From Spirochaetaceae bacterium (GTDB lineage: Bacteria; Spirochaetota; Spirochaetia; Treponematales; Breznakiellaceae), in assembly GCA_031273985.1 (NCBI GenBank), contig JAISQV010000301.1, forward strand, positions 1 to 8,132: a stretch of 8,132 nt of DNA. Direction: 5' to 3'. Shown piece after piece: positions 7,207-8,132 of the stretch; positions within the stretch are counted from its first letter, which is position 1; the number at the start of each line of letters is the position of its first letter. Made by a program: the position numbers and the translations under genes. Under the pieces are notes generated by a model. It did not search any database. It saw only the letters and a program-made list of their open reading frames with translations, and was not told the DNA's origin.

Positions 7207-7318
7207 ACGCTCCTCATTGATCTATAAAAAATAAAAAATGTACCCTGGCACTGTTCGGCCTTCACCGGCCCGCGGCCCGGCCTCCCCTACCTCAAAATGA
7301 TGCGCCGGCCCATTCATT
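7207..7318 (-). promoter_or_regulatory. Leader region of the V-ATPase operon
   Basis: Predicted untranslated leader between the promoter and atpE. Its upstream half is very G+C rich (complement of about 7263-7284), with several overlapping GGCC/CCGG inverted repeats that can form alternative short stems. Its downstream end is T6-A-T6 (complement of 7226-7238), just before the ribosome site. A 31-codon open frame spans it (ATG at 7317, stop at 7222-7224). Structure plus U-run could permit attenuation, but no compact stem directly abuts the U-run. Confidence 0.4.
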
Positions 7319-7324
7319 GAGGCC

Positions 7325-7354
7325 ATTATAACGATCTTGTCCTTTGAAAGTAAA
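7325..7354 (-). promoter_or_regulatory. Sigma-70-like promoter of the V-ATPase operon
   Basis: The minus strand shows a perfect TATAAT (complement of 7325-7330) and TTTACT (complement of 7349-7354, 4 of 6 matches to TTGACA) with an 18-base spacer. A/T tracts further upstream (complement of about 7365-7392) could act as an UP element. The predicted transcription start is near 7318. Confidence 0.72.
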
Positions 7355-7457
7355 GTGGTTACACACAAATTTGCCTTTTTTCCCAAAAAAACACATTCCC
7401 CGAAAGGCGGGGGCCGGGTCATGCGGGAAGGGCCTGGGGGCGCTGGGGAAAACGGCA

Positions 7458-7469
7458 TCTATATATAGA
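7458..7469. promoter_or_regulatory. Perfect 12-bp AT-core palindrome
   Basis: TCTATATATAGA is fully self-complementary and lies between the ATPase promoter and the hairpin cluster. It could be an operator half-site pair or an unpaired -10-like element. No regulator is encoded in the window, so the role is open. Confidence 0.3.
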
Positions 7470-7512
7470 AATGAATATGCGCCGCGACAGTTACGGAGTT
7501 CCCGGACTTTTC

Positions 7513-7668
7513 GGCGTTGCGGCTGAAAACCGCAGAGCGGTTTTCAGCTTGGGATAAAGTACGGGGCGTTGCGGGGTGTCCCCGCAGAGGGGGTAGCCCG
7601 GCACCCTGGGCCGGGCGTAGGGGGAGACTTCCCCCTCCCCTATTCATCTTCTCCCTTACTTCCCCCTA
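7513..7668. repeat. Hairpin-rich intergenic repeat cluster, REP-like
   Basis: Two units share the layout GGCGTTGCGG, seven variable bases, CCGCAGAG, at 7513-7537 and 7565-7589, exactly 52 bases apart. Four perfect stems follow one another: 7522-7533 with 7537-7548 (12 bp, 3-base loop); 7571-7576 with 7580-7585 (6 bp, 3-base loop); 7596-7602 with 7610-7616 (7 bp, 7-base loop); 7620-7625 with 7630-7635 (6 bp, 4-base loop). The 10-mer ACTTCCCCCT occurs at 7627-7636 and 7658-7667. None of the stems has a terminator U-run, and the flanking genes diverge, so terminators are not expected here. The structure resembles dispersed REP-type elements; whether it recurs in the genome cannot be seen from one window. 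Confidence 0.6.
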
Positions 7669-7763
7669 TGCACTTTAGCCGCTTATTTATAAAATGGAAG
7701 GAGTTGCGTTTAACTTTTCGGGTGCGGGAAGGGTAATCGGGGATGGGGCGTAGTATACTGGTT

Positions 7764-7770
7764 GGGGGAG
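7764..7770 (+). promoter_or_regulatory. Probable ribosome binding site of thyX
   Basis: GGGGGAG ends 3 bases before the ATG at 7774, closer than usual. It supports that start only moderately; an in-frame GTG at 7786 would have a 15-base spacing, which is too long. Confidence 0.45.
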
Positions 7771-7773
7771 CAG

Positions 7774-8132
7774 ATGGCGCATTGCGTGGTACCGGAGGCT
7801 GAGGCCATTCTGGACCGGGAATTTCCCGTGTTGGACAAGGGTTTTGTCCGTCTGGTGGACTATCTGGGGAGCGATGAACGGGTGGTTCAGGCGGCGCGGG
7901 TTTCCTACGGGGAGGGGACGAAGAGTTACCGGGAGGACGCGGGGCTTATTGACTATCTGCTGAGGCATAATCATACGTCGCCCTTTGAGCAGATAGTCCT
8001 GACGTTCCATATTAAGCTGCCCATTTTTGTGGCGCGGCAGATGGTGCGGCACCGGACGGCGAGTCTGAACGAGATTTCCGGGCGCTATTCGGTGATGAAG
8101 GACGATTTTTATGTGCCCCCGGCGGAGGATGT
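7774..8132 (+). CDS. thyX: Flavin-dependent thymidylate synthase ThyX, partial
   Basis: The first 119 codons are present; the gene is cut by the right edge (the family is roughly 220-290 residues). ThyX makes dTMP from dUMP with methylene-tetrahydrofolate, FAD and NADPH, in the cytoplasm. The signature RHRX7S is complete: R92, H93, R94 and S102 within VRHRTASLNEISGRYS. The preceding blocks QAARVSYGEGTK (39-50), HTSPFEQIVLTFHIKLPIFVARQ (67-89) and the following FYVPP are also typical. Compared with better-known members as I remember them, residue 73 is Gln where His is common, and residue 90 is Met where Trp is common. Neither change touches the signature. The start at ATG 7774 is supported by a close GGGGGAG and by the continuous match from MAHCVVPEAE onward. 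It diverges from the ATPase operon and shares no obvious function with it. Confidence 0.95.
   Translation, partial: MAHCVVPEAEAILDREFPVLDKGFVRLVDYLGSDERVVQAARVSYGEGTKSYREDAGLIDYLLRHNHTSPFEQIVLTFHIKLPIFVARQMVRHRTASLNEISGRYSVMKDDFYVPPAED

Larger units (their letters stand above)
7355..7773. other. Divergent atpE-thyX intergenic region without a supported gene
   Basis: Together with the promoter and leader, this makes about 570 bases without a convincing gene. From left to right: A/T tracts next to the ATPase promoter; a small CCCCG/CGGGG stem (7398-7402 with 7408-7412); the palindrome TCTATATATAGA at 7458-7469; the hairpin-repeat cluster at 7513-7668; an AT-rich stretch with TATAAA at 7688-7693; and TATACT at 7754-7759 just before thyX. 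Neither of these two -10-like boxes has a recognisable -35 partner. Short open frames here lack ribosome sites and overlap the repeats. Confidence 0.7.

Noticed and set aside
5905..7227. A 440-codon plus-strand open frame antisense to atpE and the DUF2764 gene.
   Set aside because: Same explanation: low-complexity shadow translation with no domain, covering two genes with clear family identity or operon position.
7522..7548. The 12-bp hairpin as an intrinsic terminator.
   Set aside because: No U-run follows on either strand, and no gene ends here because the flanking genes diverge.
7471..7557. A 28-codon plus-strand frame beginning just after the AT palindrome.
   Set aside because: No ribosome site, and its second half is the 12-bp hairpin repeat; more likely repeat DNA than a gene.
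7459..7647. A 62-codon minus-strand frame over the hairpin repeats.
   Set aside because: It is made almost entirely of the inverted-repeat sequence, is Gly/Arg/Pro-rich and has no family resemblance. An AAGGGAG upstream of its ATG is probably incidental.
7513..7668. CRISPR array.
   Set aside because: Only two copies of a short motif, no equal-length direct repeats with unique spacers, and the structure is dominated by hairpins.
7694..7753. A 19-codon plus-strand frame just upstream of thyX.
   Set aside because: It begins directly after the TATAAA box with no ribosome site, and its peptide has no recognisable character.
7687..8052. A 121-codon minus-strand frame opposite thyX.
   Set aside because: Antisense shadow of thyX, whose plus-strand frame carries the full RHRX7S signature.

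Overview
This window holds most of a bacterial V/A-type ATPase operon on the minus strand, and the start of a divergently oriented thyX gene on the plus strand at the right-hand edge. The gene order read along the minus strand is atpE, a DUF2764-type protein, atpA, atpB, atpD, atpI, atpK. From established knowledge, this order, with DUF2764 between E and A and no recognisable C, F or G gene, is characteristic of spirochaetes and Chlamydiae. A G+C-rich sequence next to a flavin-dependent thymidylate synthase fits a Treponema-like spirochaete, perhaps a termite-gut relative, better than a chlamydia. That assignment is inference, because there is no rRNA or other phylogenetic marker here.

Layout from right to left. 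thyX (from 7774, plus, cut by the window edge) carries the family signature RHRX7S. It is separated from atpE by about 570 bases with no convincing gene. That gap contains a dense set of perfect hairpins between about 7513 and 7668, built partly on a motif repeated at a 52-base offset. It also contains a 12-bp AT palindrome and a clear sigma-70-like promoter for the ATPase operon, with a perfect TATAAT on the minus strand at 7325-7330. A leader of about 112 bases runs from that promoter to atpE.

The operon then reads atpE (peripheral stalk), the DUF2764 protein (3 bases later, GTG start), a 113-base gap with two hairpins, atpA (catalytic subunit), atpB (non-catalytic subunit, 18-base gap), atpD (rotor shaft, 13-base gap), and atpI (membrane subunit a homologue, 4-base ATGA overlap with atpD). 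A 278-base non-coding gap with three predicted hairpins follows, and then the first 31 codons of atpK (proteolipid ring), which runs off the left edge.

Together these genes encode a rotary ATPase. A and B form the ATPase head, D is the rotating shaft, E is a stator stalk, I carries the ion half-channels and K forms the ion-carrying ring. In anaerobic host-associated bacteria such enzymes usually pump H+ or Na+ using ATP, but the direction and the ion cannot be read from this window because the ion-binding part of K lies outside it.

Most genes are tightly packed. The two exceptions, before atpA and before atpK, are both hairpin-rich and both precede subunits needed in more copies than the gene upstream of them. 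This is the most biologically suggestive pattern in the window. I see no mobile element, CRISPR array, tRNA or rRNA gene, and no strong sign of an undescribed multi-gene system.
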